In this document: piece by piece, positions 1 through 11,900 of the stretch | How positions within the stretch are numbered: position 1 is the stretch's first letter | Layout of the letters: the number at the start of each line of letters is the position of its first letter | Source of the DNA: Strigamia acuminata | Taxonomy: Eukaryota; Arthropoda; Chilopoda; Geophilomorpha; Linotaeniidae | Direction of reading: 5' to 3' | Length of the DNA stretch: 64,000 nucleotides | Assembly (NCBI GenBank): GCA_949358305.1 | Contig: OX442315.1 | Coordinates: 11,620,427-11,684,426, forward strand | The notes under the pieces: model-generated | Databases searched by the model: none | Seen by the model: only the letters and a program-made list of their open reading frames with translations | What the model was told of the DNA's origin: nothing | Made by a program: the position numbers and the translations under genes

Positions 1-20
1 CCCAAAATGTTTGTCGCCAT
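1..20 (-). CDS. LRAT-like paralogue, first codons only (cut by window edge)
   Basis: The minus-strand ATG lies at 18-20 and only about six codons fall in the window. They match the start of the intact gene whose ATG is near 1883 (Met-Ala-Thr-Asn-Ile against Met-Ala-Ala-Asn-Ile). The upstream DNA at 20-720 also matches the DNA upstream of that gene, so this is the next member of a tandem array. Whether the rest is intact cannot be seen. Confidence 0.5.
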
Positions 21-722
21 TTAGTAGAAGCTTGAGCAGAAAATAAAATTGTATGACAGTAAATAAGAGAGTAAATAAAACTAAAATTAATGTTACGGCC
101 ATTTTAAATAGTTCATACATACATCGATGCAAAATATAGAAACGTGAACTTGAACTCAATCTTGGGTCACCAATAAATACTCCGTGATGAGTACATTGAT
201 AACTAAATAGCGGATACGAAAATCGAAGAATATCGCCTCGTTTGACACGCGAATAAAAGTGTCTCAGTTGGTTTCTTCCACGGAATGAGTCTTCCGGGAA
301 AATACTCCGCCATTTTGTTAGCTGCAATACAATTTTTTATTTTAGAAATAAAATTGGGCTTACAAATAAAAATAATGATAGTAATAGTTGGTTTCTTATC
401 TCGTGTACTTACTTGAGAAAAAAATCCAGATTTACGGGATTTACGAAAGAAAATAAAAAGTCGCGTTGAAATAAGAACTGGATGAAATCGAAGCGGAAAT
501 GATCCGCTAGGATTGGGCACGAGCGATCATGTGACAACTGTTACGCCTTCTTGTAGCATTTATTAAATTAATTGAATTAATTTTCATTTCAAAACGGCGG
601 TTTGTTTTTAATCGAAAAGCAAAGACCGTTAAATTAAATTTTAAATTTCCACTCGGTGCAACAGAACCACCATTAGTGGAACCAAAAAATCATTATTTTT
701 CAAAATAAATTCTACTTCTAAA
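1..722. repeat. Tandem duplicate of the 1863-2450 promoter/gene-start segment
   Basis: Blocks around 1-70, 380-530 and 640-722 match 1863-1950, 2050-2300 and 2373-2447 with scattered substitutions and indels. Examples are the block starting GGTGCAACAGAACC and the shared run CATTATTTTTCAAAATAAAT. The unit carries the gene start and its upstream region, so it marks a segmental tandem duplication. Confidence 0.7.
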
Positions 723-790
723 ACTCCTTTTTTGCTTGAAGATGCTTTCCCATTCTTGGCACCTTTTGTATTGTTGTTTTGAAACAATAG
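722..790 (-). pseudogene. C-terminal fragment of an LRAT-like paralogue
   Basis: Read on the minus strand, about 20 codons match the C-terminal end of the gene at 1353-1883 (Cys-Gln-Glu-Trp-Glu-Ser-Ile, then Lys-Gln-Lys). The frame is lost after that and no upstream coding is attached. I read it as the remnant of another copy of the same tandem gene, with its body deleted. Confidence 0.5.
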
Positions 791-1352
791 TGCACTTTCA
801 AATGCATCAAAAAATTAATATAATACATCAAAAGATGGAGAATAAAACGGCCTTCCTTTTTTTTAAAAAAAAGAACGTATTTCCAGTCCTAATGGTTTGT
901 GAAATATGAACGGAAATGCGTTTTGGTCGTTTCGATAGAGTAGAAATAGATCGTGCACTTTCGTTTCGGTCCCAAAATTTTCAACTTTTAATGTGGAAAG
1001 AAAATTAAAAAAATATGTCGGTTTACTAAACTGGCATCCCTCTTTCTTTTAAAAAAAAGTAGAAGTTTCTATCTTTAATAGATCATTAGCTACAAGTAGA
1101 AATGCAAACCCCTACCAATCTGACACTTGTACAAAACTTTCCTTAAGTGTAAACAATTGATTTCAGATTTGTAGAACTTAGACTTGTAGAAAATGATAAG
1201 TTCTAGAAAAGTGGTTTAAGTGTGAACATAGCATTAGTGCGACAGTTAGAATAAGAATAAGAACGATCTCGACTACTGTACTAGTTTTTACAAATTCTCT
1301 CTCTTGGAAAATTAGTTTTAAGCTTTATTTAAACTGTCGTAAATGATTGTTA
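791..1352. other. No gene seen
   Basis: AT-rich sequence with homopolymer runs and no ORF, RNA gene or repeat that I can support. Confidence 0.5.
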
Positions 1353-1883
1353 TCATTTTCCCAACTCCTGTTTTTGCTTTATGATGCTCTCCCATTCTTG
1401 GCACGTTTTGTAATCTTCTTTTACAATAATGCTGCATGGTGTAAATTTTCCGATGTCCCAGAAAGAATCCAAATCGTTTAAAATTTCAACACGCCCAGCA
1501 GGATCTAATGCGTTGAAAATGTCTTCGGCGGAACTGACAGCGAATGGCTTCACATCGTAGTGACGTAATGCAGAGAAAATGCCCAATTTGTCTGCTTTAT
1601 CTTCTGCAAATTTACTCACATCGACCAAGAAACTTCTCTCTACACGATTTGGAGTCGGAGGAAAGTGAACAATACTCTCGTACGACGTCGAATACAACCC
1701 AGGTTCGCCAAAGAACACTCCAAAATGAAAATGACAGTTATCAATGGTTTTCTGAAAGAAGGAGTATTTGGTAATCCAACACGGATATCGGAGAAAGTCC
1801 CCACGTTTGACATTCAAATAAAACGATTTCACATCTTTGGGACCAAACGTTGAGTCTCCGCCTCCCGAAATGTTTGCCGCCAT
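1353..1883 (-). CDS. LRAT-like (NlpC/P60-type) domain protein, single exon
   Basis: An uninterrupted 176-codon ORF starts at the ATG ending at 1883. It begins with a Gly-Gly-Gly linker, then has Arg-Gly-Asp-Phe, His-Phe-His-Phe-Gly-Val-Phe-Phe-Gly and Val-His-Phe-Pro-Pro. This order resembles the LRAT/HRASLS family (RGD-L, then H-x-G-I-Y-x-G, then V-x-H). A late Phe-Thr-Pro...Thr-Cys-Gln-Glu-Trp could stand for the family's F-T-P...N-C-E-H-F cysteine motif. LRAT proteins are thiol acyltransferases or phospholipases. The assignment rests on motif spacing only, and the Cys motif is diverged. There is no signal peptide or membrane segment. The gene belongs to a tandem family and shares an upstream region of about 640 bp with the divergent BSDC1 gene. 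Confidence 0.5.
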   Translation of the reverse strand: MAANISGGGDSTFGPKDVKSFYLNVKRGDFLRYPCWITKYSFFQKTIDNCHFHFGVFFGEPGLYSTSYESIVHFPPTPNRVERSFLVDVSKFAEDKADKLGIFSALRHYDVKPFAVSSAEDIFNALDPAGRVEILNDLDSFWDIGKFTPCSIIVKEDYKTCQEWESIIKQKQELGK

Positions 1884-2390
1884 TTAGCAGAAACTTCAGC
1901 AGAAAAGAAAAAAAATAGTTTGATTACATGACAGTAAATAAGCAAATTAATAAAATGAAACCAAAACTAAAACTAACGTTAAACGTCGTAGTCTGCTCAT
2001 GCAAATTGTTTAAAAAATAATAATCTTCGGTATTTTAAACAGATTCTACGTCGATACACTTACTCAGATTGTTTTTCTTTTAAAGAAATCCAGGTTCCTT
2101 GAACTCACTGATCAAAATATCCGTAGACAAAGCAGTTAGATGATACGACTCTTTTTGTGGAAATCAAATCATAACATAATTATCGCCATAGCCACTGTGC
2201 CATTGCCATAGCTACGCAAACCATATACAAACGAATGATTTTCTAGGATTGGTTCGTTCGTTCCTTGGTTCGGTTGGGAGTAACCGATCATGTAACAAAT
2301 TTAAAACGAAGGAATTCCGACAATTTCCTCATTCCTAAACTCAAAAATAAATAAATTCCATTTATTATTTCCATTCGGTGCAACAGAACC

Positions 2391-2504
2391 GCCATCTAGT
2401 GGCACAAAAAACCATTATTTTTCAAAATAAATTCTACTTCTAAAAACCACCACCAGATAGAAACTCCGACACCATCAATGCTAACATTTACCACCAGATG
2501 GCAC
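2391..2504. promoter_or_regulatory. Two CTCF-like motifs in the divergent promoter
   Basis: 2391-2403 reads GCCATCTAGTGGC (reverse complement GCCACTAGATGGC) and 2491-2504 reads CCACCAGATGGCAC. Both fit the CTCF core (CCAC-N-AG-R-NGGC) and point in opposite directions. They sit between the minus-strand gene starting at 1883 and the plus-strand BSDC1 gene starting at 2526. A degenerate copy of the first site is at about 671-683 in the tandem duplicate. Binding is inferred from motif match alone. Confidence 0.4.
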
Positions 2505-2525
2505 TTGCAATAAAAACATGACAAC

Positions 2526-5517
2526 ATGGCAGACGGGTAAGATGTCCTTTTCCACGATTCTCTCTATTTTTCTCCACTTTTAACTCAAATCAATGCTATT
2601 ATTCCTTTTAGAGGTGCTACCTGGTGGACTAATCTACTCACCTCAGCTAAAGAAAAGGTAACCAAGCCCCCAAATCACCAAAAAACACATAAAAATGACG
2701 CAACCTTTACAGAGTACAAATGTTTTGGAGTTTATGAAGAGAGATTTGGACGAATTCACTCAAGTTGTTTCATACGAGACCAAATCATACGTGAGCACAG
2801 CAGCTGAAGCTCTCAAGGGGACACTGAATGCAAGAAGTGACGACAAACAGGTGCAAAAAATAAAATAAAAAATACAACCTTTACCAATCAACAACAATTA
2901 TTCAAACATTTCTAGGATGATGAGTCAGCATCAACTGTCAACAAAGTGAAAAGAAGTGTTTCCTCTTTTCTTGGATCAGTTTCCAATGCTCTGTCTTCTG
3001 AAATCGAGAACGAAGAATCAGAAATGTGTGTCATCCAAAATTCAGAACCGGTTATTATGGACAGAGTCCAGGTAAAATAATTCCCGGTGGCCCGTGGCCG
3101 CTGTGGCCTGTCGCGGCCCGCTGTGGCCTGTCCCGACTTCATTAATTGTGGCCCAGACATCCAGATTTCCCGGCAATAAATTTGTTCCCAGTCCAGCCCT
3201 GAATAATTACCGTATTTTACCGATTAAGAGTCGCCTTCGAATAGTAGCCGCGGCTGAGACACCAAGAATAGCGTATTTTTGCAAAAGTACGGTATTGTTT
3301 CCGTATTTAACCTCACGAACGATGAACGTACGCTTCGTTCGTGACGTTCAGACTCCGTTTGTTACATTAAACGAACGTAATAAACGAAAAAAATGTAATT
3401 GCTGACAAAAATGGCAGTTTTGAATAAGAGCCGCGTCTGTTAATCGATAAAATACGAGGAACGATGCGCCAACTGATTGAAATTGTTGTTTATTTCTAAA
3501 AAGGTGCAATTGTACTCGCTGCAAGCCAATCCAAAGACTTATTTGGAGGACCCCGAAGATAATTTGAAGGAGTACGAAGAATGGTTGTCTAAATTTGATT
3601 TGGAGGTTAAGCAGGATGAATTGTGCGATTTGATGGCTAATAATGTTCAAGTGCAGAAGTTGTATACCAAAGTGGTAAGAAGTTGGTTGGAAATTGTTTT
3701 GTTTTTGGTTTTTGATTTGTTTGGTTTGATGGTTTGTTTGCAGGTACCAAGTTCCGTTTCCCACGTTGTATTCTGGCATAGGTATTTTTATAAACTCAAT
3801 CAAATGCTCAAAGCTGAAGAAAGGAAAAAGGAAATTGTTCAACGGGCCGTTGAACCGGGCGATGAAATTGCTTGGGATGAAGGTGAAAAACAAAAAGGGT
3901 GTTTCGGTCAACCGGACCTTGTGTTGTAGTTGCACTTCCTGGGCAGTGAGCTCGTGTCGCCTGCACACTAGGATTGCTGGACTGCTGTTTATGTTCGAAC
4001 GGTTTAATGTTGTTGATGTGTATGGGTTCGAAATTGTCGGGCAAATAATTATAGTCACGATTAAGCACACTTGAAAAGCGAAATCACAGCGAAATAATGA
4101 CCGATGGAAAAGTGGATAAAAATGTTTTTTTTTTTACAAAAATTGGTTTTTATTATAAAAATTGGTTTTTATTATAAAAATTGGTTTTTATTATAAAAAT
4201 TGGTTTTTATTATAAAAATTGGTTTTTATTATAAAAATTGGTTTTTATTATAAAAATTGGTTTTTATTATAAAAATTGGTTTTTATTATAAAAATTGGTT
4301 TTTATTATAAAAATTGGTTTTTATTATAAAAATTGGTTTTTATTATAAAAATTGGTTTTTATTATAAAAATTGGTTTTTTTATTTATTAAAAAATTGATT
4401 TTTTATTTAAAAAAATTGGTTTTTTATTTAAAAAAATTGGTTTTTTATTTAAAAAAATTGGTTTTTTATTTTAAAAAAATGGTTTTTTATTTTAAAAAAT
4501 TGGTTTTTTATTTTAAAAATTGGTTTTTTATATTACAAAAATTGGTTTTTTATTTAAAAAAATTAGTTTTTTATTACAAAAATTGGTTTTTTATTTAAAA
4601 AAAATTAGTTTTTTATTACAAAAATTGGTTTTTTATTTAAAAAATTGGTTTTTTTATTTAAAAAATTGGTTTTTTATTTAAAAAATTGGTTTTTTATTAC
4701 AAAAATGGGTTTTTTATTAAAAAAATTGGTTTTTATTAAAAAAAATTGGTTTTTTATTACAAAAAATAGTTTTTTGTTAAAAAAATTGGTTTTTTATTTA
4801 AAAAATCTGTTTTTTTACTAAAATAATTTATTGCAGAATTGCAAAATTCGTTAAAACAGTGCATCTTTACCTGTGAACCTATCCAAAACCCGTCTAATCT
4901 TAAAAATCATTTAAAAATAACTTTCAGACGAAGATTTTGCCGGTACTCAGGACCTCTCCGAAGCTACGGCCAACGAAGTATTAGCCGCCTACGAAAAGGA
5001 ATGCGAAGTGAAAAACACATCCAGGCAAAGACTCAGCCTTTCCAAGTTGCCCGCTTCGAGCGAACCGCACAAGGCCGCCGTTTGCTCCGTCAAATCCAGC
5101 AGTGAAAGCTTCGTCATGGTCGACGAAGCGTCGCCAGTCTCTTCCAATGAACTCTTAACGAGCACATCCACAGAGAACACCTTCACCACCAAAGAAAAAG
5201 GTGATTTGATCGTCGTGGGCAAGTGTACCAGCATCGGGACTTCGCCCGCATCCAGCAACAAAGGCAGGATTTGCTGTTTTATATTCGTTGGCTTTGATGT
5301 AATCGTTTAAATTTGTTTTTCGTGGATACAGAAGGAAGTAACGACGAGGAATGGGAGAAGGAATTTGAGTTGGAGGTCAGCGAAGATGATGTGCGAAACA
5401 TGAAAGCCGAGCGAGAAGTAAAAGCCGAGGTTAATTGGTAGTTTTGGTTGAAATGTTGTTTAGTGTTACTAACTGTTGCTTTTTTAGGTGGAGGAAGAAT
5501 GGGAAAAATGGGAATAA
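2526..5517 (+). CDS. BSDC1: BSD domain-containing protein 1 homologue (nine exons)
   Basis: Exons: 2526-2536, 2612-2657, 2713-2850, 2916-3071, 3504-3674, 3744-3882, 4928-5263, 5332-5429, 5488-5517. They join without a phase break into 374 aa. Landmarks match animal BSDC1: an N-terminal Trp-Trp pair, the FMKRDLDEFTQVV helix, LYSLQ before a short acidic linker, LYTKV, then the BSD hallmark FWHRYFYK near residue 184, and an acidic Trp-rich tail ending WEKWE. Molecular function is poorly known in any animal. Intron 7 uses a GC donor (AAAG|GCAGGA) with a normal AG acceptor. Intron 6 is 1045 bp and is filled by a minisatellite. A polyadenylation signal AATAAA lies at 5728-5733. A second, reduced copy lies at 7136-17016. 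Confidence 0.9.
4130..4825. repeat. Intronic minisatellite, 19-bp unit
   Basis: From about 4138 to 4375 the 19-bp unit TTGGTTTTTATTATAAAAA repeats almost perfectly about 13 times. It then drifts into 19-21-bp variants (TTGGTTTTTTATTTAAAAAA) until about 4825. It lies inside intron 6 of BSDC1. The open frames across it are repeat translation, not genes. Confidence 0.95.
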
Positions 5518-5733
5518 CATTGTATTGTAAGGAAATTTTAGTGCAAATTATTGTTTTATTTTGTTTTTTTGTTTCGGATGATGATGTTTGGGCACTTATC
5601 TTGTGTATATAAAATTTGAAAAATTTATATTGATATTTTCTTCTCCACATTGTGTTGTTTAGAGTGTTTTATTGAGTTGACGCGAAATTGTGCTGGTGGT
5701 TTTCGAGTTTTTTCCGAGAAATCGTGGAATAAA

Positions 5734-6049
5734 ATGAATAACTTTGTAGATTTTGTAAAGTTTTACAACGGCTATTTGTGTCGGTGCTTGTCTGTTTTTT
5801 TTTTATTTATTTAATATTTAAATTACACGCAATATTCGATTACTCGGCGGATGTTCACAGTGGCCATTTTTATTTGATTGAGAGAGAACTAGACGGACAC
5901 ATGTCAGGTTTGATTGATTTACAAAATAAAGATTACGGAGTGTGGAGTAACAAAACTCAAACTGATCATAAAGATTTTTCCAAGTGTGATTTTACATCAC
6001 TGCCGGTTGCTGCCAATAGAGTGGGCATGTGTAAAAGACACCACATCAT
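5734..6049. other. No confident gene
   Basis: A 91-codon open frame ends at about 6051, but I see no recognised motif, splice context or paralogue, so I do not call it. The rest is AT-rich. Confidence 0.4.
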
Positions 6050-6059
6050 GTGACACTTG

Positions 6060-6420
6060 TTATGCTCTGGACGTGACTTCAAATTGGGCGTTTCTGCCAT
6101 TGGCCGTGCCTCATTACTCCTACTGTGCTGCCACCAGGAAAAGTAATTTTTGTTATTTTTGTTATTTTTTGGATTATTCGAATGATTAAAATGATGAAAT
6201 TTTATTTGTATTTTATAATAAAATGTTTTTTCAATTCATAAAATAATGTTTTATGCTGTTTTTATTTCAAAATTCATGTTTGTTCAGTTTATTGGTTGCT
6301 TTGTCAAGAAAGCAAACAGATTTTGAATTTTTTTTTCTCGATTACAATGTCTGTACATGGAGTGCTAGGTCTACTTTTATGTATAACTACACAAGTAAAA
6401 TGGCTCGGCCAATGGGAGAG
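6060..6420. mobile_element. Foldback MITE, 'ATTGGCCGAGCC' family, copy 1
   Basis: The left arm near 6098-6150 carries GCCATTGGCCGTGCC. The right arm near 6365-6416 carries its reverse complement GGCTCGGCCAATGG. The interior matches the interior of the copy at 38.6-38.9 kb (a shared run reading GTTCAGTTTATTGGTTGCT with small changes). No transposase is present, so it is non-autonomous. Ends are approximate. Confidence 0.6.
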
Positions 6421-6505
6421 CACAGATTAGGGGATTTCCCCTAATCTGTGAGCGAGAGTATATACTCTATCTAACCAAGGACGACTACTCCAAGTAGTCG
6501 TCCTT
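6421..6505. repeat. Two adjacent perfect hairpins
   Basis: 6421-6450 is a perfect inverted repeat: CACAGATTAGGGGA, a 2-nt loop, then the exact reverse complement. Only 26 bp later, 6477-6505 is a second one: AAGGACGACTACT, a 3-nt loop, then the exact reverse complement. They lie at the junction of two foldback elements and may be their terminal structures. Confidence 0.9.
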
Positions 6506-6507
6506 GA

Positions 6508-6892
6508 TCTAACCGAACTCAAATTGAAGCAACAGTCCCATTGTTCGAGCCAGTTTACTGTTGTAGTAATCCGGAAAAGTAGACCCAAACACCAGAATTG
6601 CAAGCAATGTACAGACATTGTAATCGATTGCCTAGACAACTGCCAGGCGATGTAAGCATTAAACATAACAAACATGAGTTTGACATTTTTATGTGTGTAA
6701 AACTTCATTTAAATGATGGAAATAACATTTTATAATAAGAAAAATCAAAATTACATTAATTGTAGTAGTCATAACCATCACAAAGATAAATAAAAATCAA
6801 AACTACTTCTCTTAGTAGTAGTATACAGTCTGGAGTTAGTAGTAAACTGGCTCGACCAATGGGACTGTTGCTTCAATTTGAGTTCGGTTAGA
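6508..6892. mobile_element. Foldback element with 52-bp inverted arms
   Basis: The arm 6508-6559 is the reverse complement of 6841-6892 with one mismatch. Both contain the Y-ATTG-KTCGAGCC block of the foldback family seen at 38.6 and 49.8 kb. A further inverted pair (ATGTACAGACATTGTAATCG near 6607 and its complement near 6340) links it to the neighbouring copy, so the two elements partly interlock. No coding capacity is seen. Confidence 0.6.
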
Positions 6893-7524
6893 GTATAGCT
6901 GTCTTGGACAATTGTGTTTGTGACCGCGTGCCAATTCAGTCAAAATTTGAGTAGAAACGAGAGAAATTTGTGTAAGTAAATTGCACGTAAGCTCAGAAAC
7001 AATGTCAACCGCTTTTTTGTTTAGGAAAAAAATTATAATCTTGCCAGTAAATTGACACTATAACAGGGAAACTTTCAGTTTCAGTTTACTGAAAGTCCAG
7101 TTGACGAACAAATTTTTACTTTCAGTTTCAGCTAGATGGCGGAAAAAATGTCAAATTTCAGCAAATGTGAAGCGGAAAATGAAGAACTGTTTATTGCGGA
7201 GTATTATAAGGACAGAGTTCAGGTAAAATAATTAAATCGAAATCGCGGTACAGTTCGTGATTCGTGAATTGACGCGCCAACTAATTGAAAATTATTATTT
7301 ATTTCTAAAAAGAGGCAATTGAACTCGCTGCAATCCGATCCAAAGACTTATTTAGAGGACCCCGAAGATAACTTGAAGGAATACGAAGAATGGTTGTCTA
7401 AATTTATGGCTAACAATGTCCAAGTGCAGGAGTTTTATACCAAAGTGGTAAGAAGTTGGTTGGAAATTGTTTTGTTTTTGTTTTTTTATTTATTTGGTTT
7501 GATGGTTTGTTTGCAGGTACCAAG

Positions 7525-8676
7525 TGTAGTGACCCTAGTGATCACTAGTGGAAGAAGTATCAGAAATAAAGTCTGAAAATATTATTTTATTTTAGTTTAT
7601 TTGGTTTTTTATATTTCCTGTCCCCAGACAAGGAAGTTAAGCAGAGTGGGAGGAAATGTGGGTGGTTGCCAGGGTAACCAGCCCACAAGCCTCCAAACAG
7701 GAAATACATCCTGTGAAGAGTGAGAACTCTTCAGTTTTATGTTCATGTTCACCAAGTCAAGTCACACCAAATCTACTCCAGAAATACCAGAATTCTTCAT
7801 TAGATTTGTGACATTTGGAAACACCATGGAACTCATAATCTTGCTGTGAAGAATCCAGCTAGATTCATCTTGTGCCACCACAACTAGTGACACGGGAAGC
7901 CACATTCTTGCTGAGAGGGATCCAGCTAGAGTTCATTCTTGCAATTGTACGAATACAATTGTGAGATTTCATCTTGTCTCAACGACATTGTTGAGAAGGG
8001 ATATTTGTGTGGAAATAGCCACAAGTTGGAGTCGCAACGGATGAGTTGCGAGAGAACGTCGGAGGAACGGAAATTAGTCCGAATTCATCACCGAGTCGGA
8101 ATTAGTCCGTGTCGCCGAGATTCGAGAGTCGAGTCGCGAAGATTCGTATGAGAAGCGAGAGAGAAGTTGCACGGAAATTTGTCCGTTTCGTCGAGAAAAT
8201 CTTCGAGAACGGAATTGAGTCCGGCTACGAGTCATCATTAGTCGGAAATTTGTCCGTGTCGTCGGGAACGAACGCCGGGAGTAGAAAACGAAGATCGGAC
8301 GTCGCGAACGATTTGTGAACGTTGCCGTAACGTCGCCGTAACGTCGCCGTAACGTTGCCGTAACGTCGCCGCGAGATTCACCGCGAACGTCGCCATTTTG
8401 TATTATTTCATCTTTCATTTCTTATTTAATTTTATCATTTAGTCAAATATGTATGATTTTATCACGTATTCCTATTATTTGTATTTCCTTTAAAGCATAG
8501 TTTAAGTTAAGAATAAATCATCTTAGAATTTATTTGAGGAATAACTTGTGTTTATTTTCCCACCATTTTGAGTAAGTTTTATATTAGAGAGTAGTTTTTA
8601 TGATAAGTCTTGTCAAAGCATCAATAAGCTTGGAATTATTCTTTATTAATTTAAGGAGTAATTCAGGCTCATTACA
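7525..8676 (+). repeat. 5' LTR of the pol-less element
   Basis: This 1152-bp repeat is identical to 14935-16086 except at two positions I could find. It contains a short tandem of the unit CGTCGCCGTAA near 8320-8380. A candidate polyadenylation signal, AATAAA, lies at about 8512. Confidence 0.95.
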
Positions 8677-8678
8677 CC

Positions 8679-8700
8679 TGGGGGCCCGTTAAAATTTGAA
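8679..8700 (+). promoter_or_regulatory. Candidate primer binding site
   Basis: TGGGGGCCCG starts two bases after the LTR end, the expected place for a tRNA primer site. The first nine bases match a CCA-ended tRNA acceptor, but I cannot name the tRNA from the following bases. Confidence 0.5.
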
Positions 8701-8925
8701 CCTTAACAACTTTTATTTAGTTGAGGGACCTAATTTGTTTTGAAAATTATTTTGTGAGAGTTAGTTGGATTGAGGAACTTCTTATTTGGAGTTGTAGTAA
8801 AAATAGGTGTGGAATTTTTGTTTTTGTTTGAAAACAAAAAAGGGGGGAAAGGATAACAGAGTTTAGAAGTAATTTCTCTAACTTAAGCTGTTTCTTTCTT
8901 CACTATCCTATCTAATATTAACATC

Positions 8926-11900
8926 ATGTCTGATCATCATAAGAAACAACTACAAGGACCATCGATGGAAGTTCAACAATCATCATTGAGATTGAAAAGA
9001 TATAGTCTGCCACCACATTTGGGATTGTTACGCCACTCAGAAGATATGTCGTCTCCGATTGCCATTAAGAACACAGATGACAGAAAACATTCTAAGATTG
9101 TTCAACGAGATCAAGAAAAATTTTTCCAAGATTACACAATCAAGACGGCTGACCACCAACTACAAGCCAGCCAGATTAGGAGTGGCACATCAACAATCCA
9201 TAAGACATGGCAATCAAGAGATCAAAATGAAATGCATCATTATTCTTCACCACAGAACTATGGAGGAAGATACGATCAACAAGATCAGGAAGTACCGAAA
9301 TACGACATTCGTCATGATAACCGAAATGAGTCGGGACGTGATTGTCGGAACAAAGATAATTCAGAAAGGAGAAACGACTACAGTTCTGCTCGATATGGAA
9401 ATTCAGACAAGAATGAGTTACATCACAGAAATGTAGTAGACATTAATACGACCTTGATAACGAAATATCACTATTCGTACAGCAGTCCGAGGAACGAACA
9501 TCGTTCAACAGGACAAGGAAGTGCATACGCTGATGATCCACGTCGTAGAGATGCTTCACACCATGAAGACAATTTAAGTCAACAGGACTGGCAGAACCAA
9601 CGCGCAAGTCCTTTACCTGGATACGCATATCGTGAAGAATCAGACCGAAAATATTCGGATTCCAAACACTTAAGTCGAAGTGCACCGAGTCATTCAAGAT
9701 ATGACAGAGATGAGCAACGTCAAGAAGAAATGGATTATGATTCTTCAAGAAGTAAACGTGACAACGAAAGACGACACGATAATCACAGAAAAGAAGAACA
9801 TGGTCCTTCTACGTCACGAGAACATTCGTACAAAGACGATTTCTGCCAATACGAGGACTTCCAGTCGCGAAATGAGTCGCACTACCGTGACAAAGAAAGT
9901 CAACGCGAAAACTCAAATTTGCGAAATGAGTCGCACTACCGTGACAAAGAGCGTCAACAAGAGGGCTCACATTCGCGAAACGAGTCACGTTATTGTGGCA
10001 AATCAAGTCACCACGATGATCATCATGTGACTGGACATGGGAATCCGTATGAGAACTCGGATCCGCGAAATGAGTCGCGTCACAGAAGTGAATTACGTTT
10101 TAAGAACAACTCACGTCCATACGAGGACTCAAATCAGCGAAATGAGTCGCGTTGTCAGGACGAAACCCGCCAGAAAAGTGAATCATGTTTTAAAAAAGAA
10201 ACACGTCAACAAAACGCGTATGGTTACTCTAATCAAAATGAGTCGTATCAACGGGAAACTCCTCATCAACGAGACAATTTTCATCAGCAAGACGATTCTC
10301 ACCATCAATTTGAATCTCAGAGGCAAGAGGGATGCCGTTCTAACGATCGAGAACGCCCACAAAGAGATGAGTTACGCCATAGCAATGAGTCGCATCACGG
10401 ATACGAGTTGTGCTCGCGAGGAGAGTCGGATCAACGGCAGGATGATTCATATCAAAATGAGCGACAGAGACGTGCGAGTTCACCACCGCCACGTGCTTGT
10501 GACAATGAGGTCAACCAAAAATATTTGGATTTTGGACATTTGAGGCAGAATAAATCTAGCACTCCAAAACCGCAAGAAAGCCGACAAGAAAAATTCGACT
10601 TTCACTTGGAGGAAAAAGTTTCACCTCCCGGAAATAAACTTGGTTCGCCAGAAAACACAATAAAAGAGCAAGAATTTGTCTTGAAACAAACGGATGATCA
10701 TCTAGCAAAATCTTCATCGAGATCCCAGGAATCAGTGGATTTAACAATGCAAACAGGGCAGTCACCAAAACAATACGTACCACGTGCCACATGTCAAAAG
10801 TGTTCATTGCTAAATCGTACGACATCCTCACCCAGTTACAGGATTGACTTGACACAGTTAGAAGGAATAATTTCGCCAACACATCTCAAGTTAAAAGAAG
10901 TACACAACCGGATGCTAGACTTCATACAGGAAGGGCGTGACAGAAGATGTTATTGCCACATAAGTGAACCAAACTCCCGCGAGGAATATGCTGCATCGAT
11001 AGCCGCGGCGAATGATCGAGTGCAGCGGATAAAACAGATCCGATTAGAAGAGCAACAACTGTGGGAACAATTACGTGTGGAAAAGCGCAAGGAACGTGAA
11101 ACGAAATTGGACAATAAACTCGCGCAAATAAGAATGGAGTCTCAAATAAGCGAAGAACAAAATAAATTAGAAGCTAACAAAGTGCAGTCACAACAACACC
11201 ACGTATCGCACACCACATCTTCACTATGTTCATTATCTGAAAGTGCAAAATCCATTCCACGAAGCGAAATTGATCTCACAAAATTGTCGGGAAGCAAGAG
11301 GTCCACTCCGCGCCGTGAAATCGATCTAACATCGAACATTGAATTAATTTCAATAGCAAAAGGAAGAAGTCGCTGGTTAAGAGAGTTTATGACAACCCCA
11401 TCTATAGAACCAAGTGATAGCATGACAGCAACAATGGAATGCTCGCCAACACAACTTAAATTGCAAAGAGTAAGGCAACGCATGCAGAATATAATACAAG
11501 AAGCAGACGATAGTCTTGAAGACAGACGACATCGCTATCAAATTGGCAGACCAGTCTCTACTAAAGAATTTGTTGCATCGTTAACTGCAGATTACGACCG
11601 CGAACGACGGATGAGTCTAGACAAGCTAGAGGAACAAGAATTGTTAAGTCAACTACGTCGAGAAGAAAGAGATTGTTTGATAAAGGCGGATAAGACGGCT
11701 TCATCCAAAATATCAGTTGACAGCCCGGCATTATCAACAGTACCTTCGCCAACCCGACTTAAGTTGCAAGAAGTACGTCGCCGTCTACAGACTGAAACTA
11801 GAGACAGTCCTGCAGAGACAAAACGTCAATCCAGAGCTGACCAGAAAACTTTAAGATATTTGACCAGTATTGAGGTAACCTCAAGGAGGAGGAAAAGACA

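Noticed and set aside
4371-4598. 75-codon ORF rich in FYLKKLV repeats
   Set aside because: It is the translation of the 19-21-bp AT minisatellite in a BSDC1 intron; all frames are open there.
5778-6053. 91-codon ORF as a gene
   Set aside because: No motif, no paralogue, no splice context, and it runs into a foldback element.
9680-10543. Second-frame ORFs inside the 1990-codon ORF
   Set aside because: They are shadows made by the repetitive RNES-type DNA repeats; the long frame explains them.
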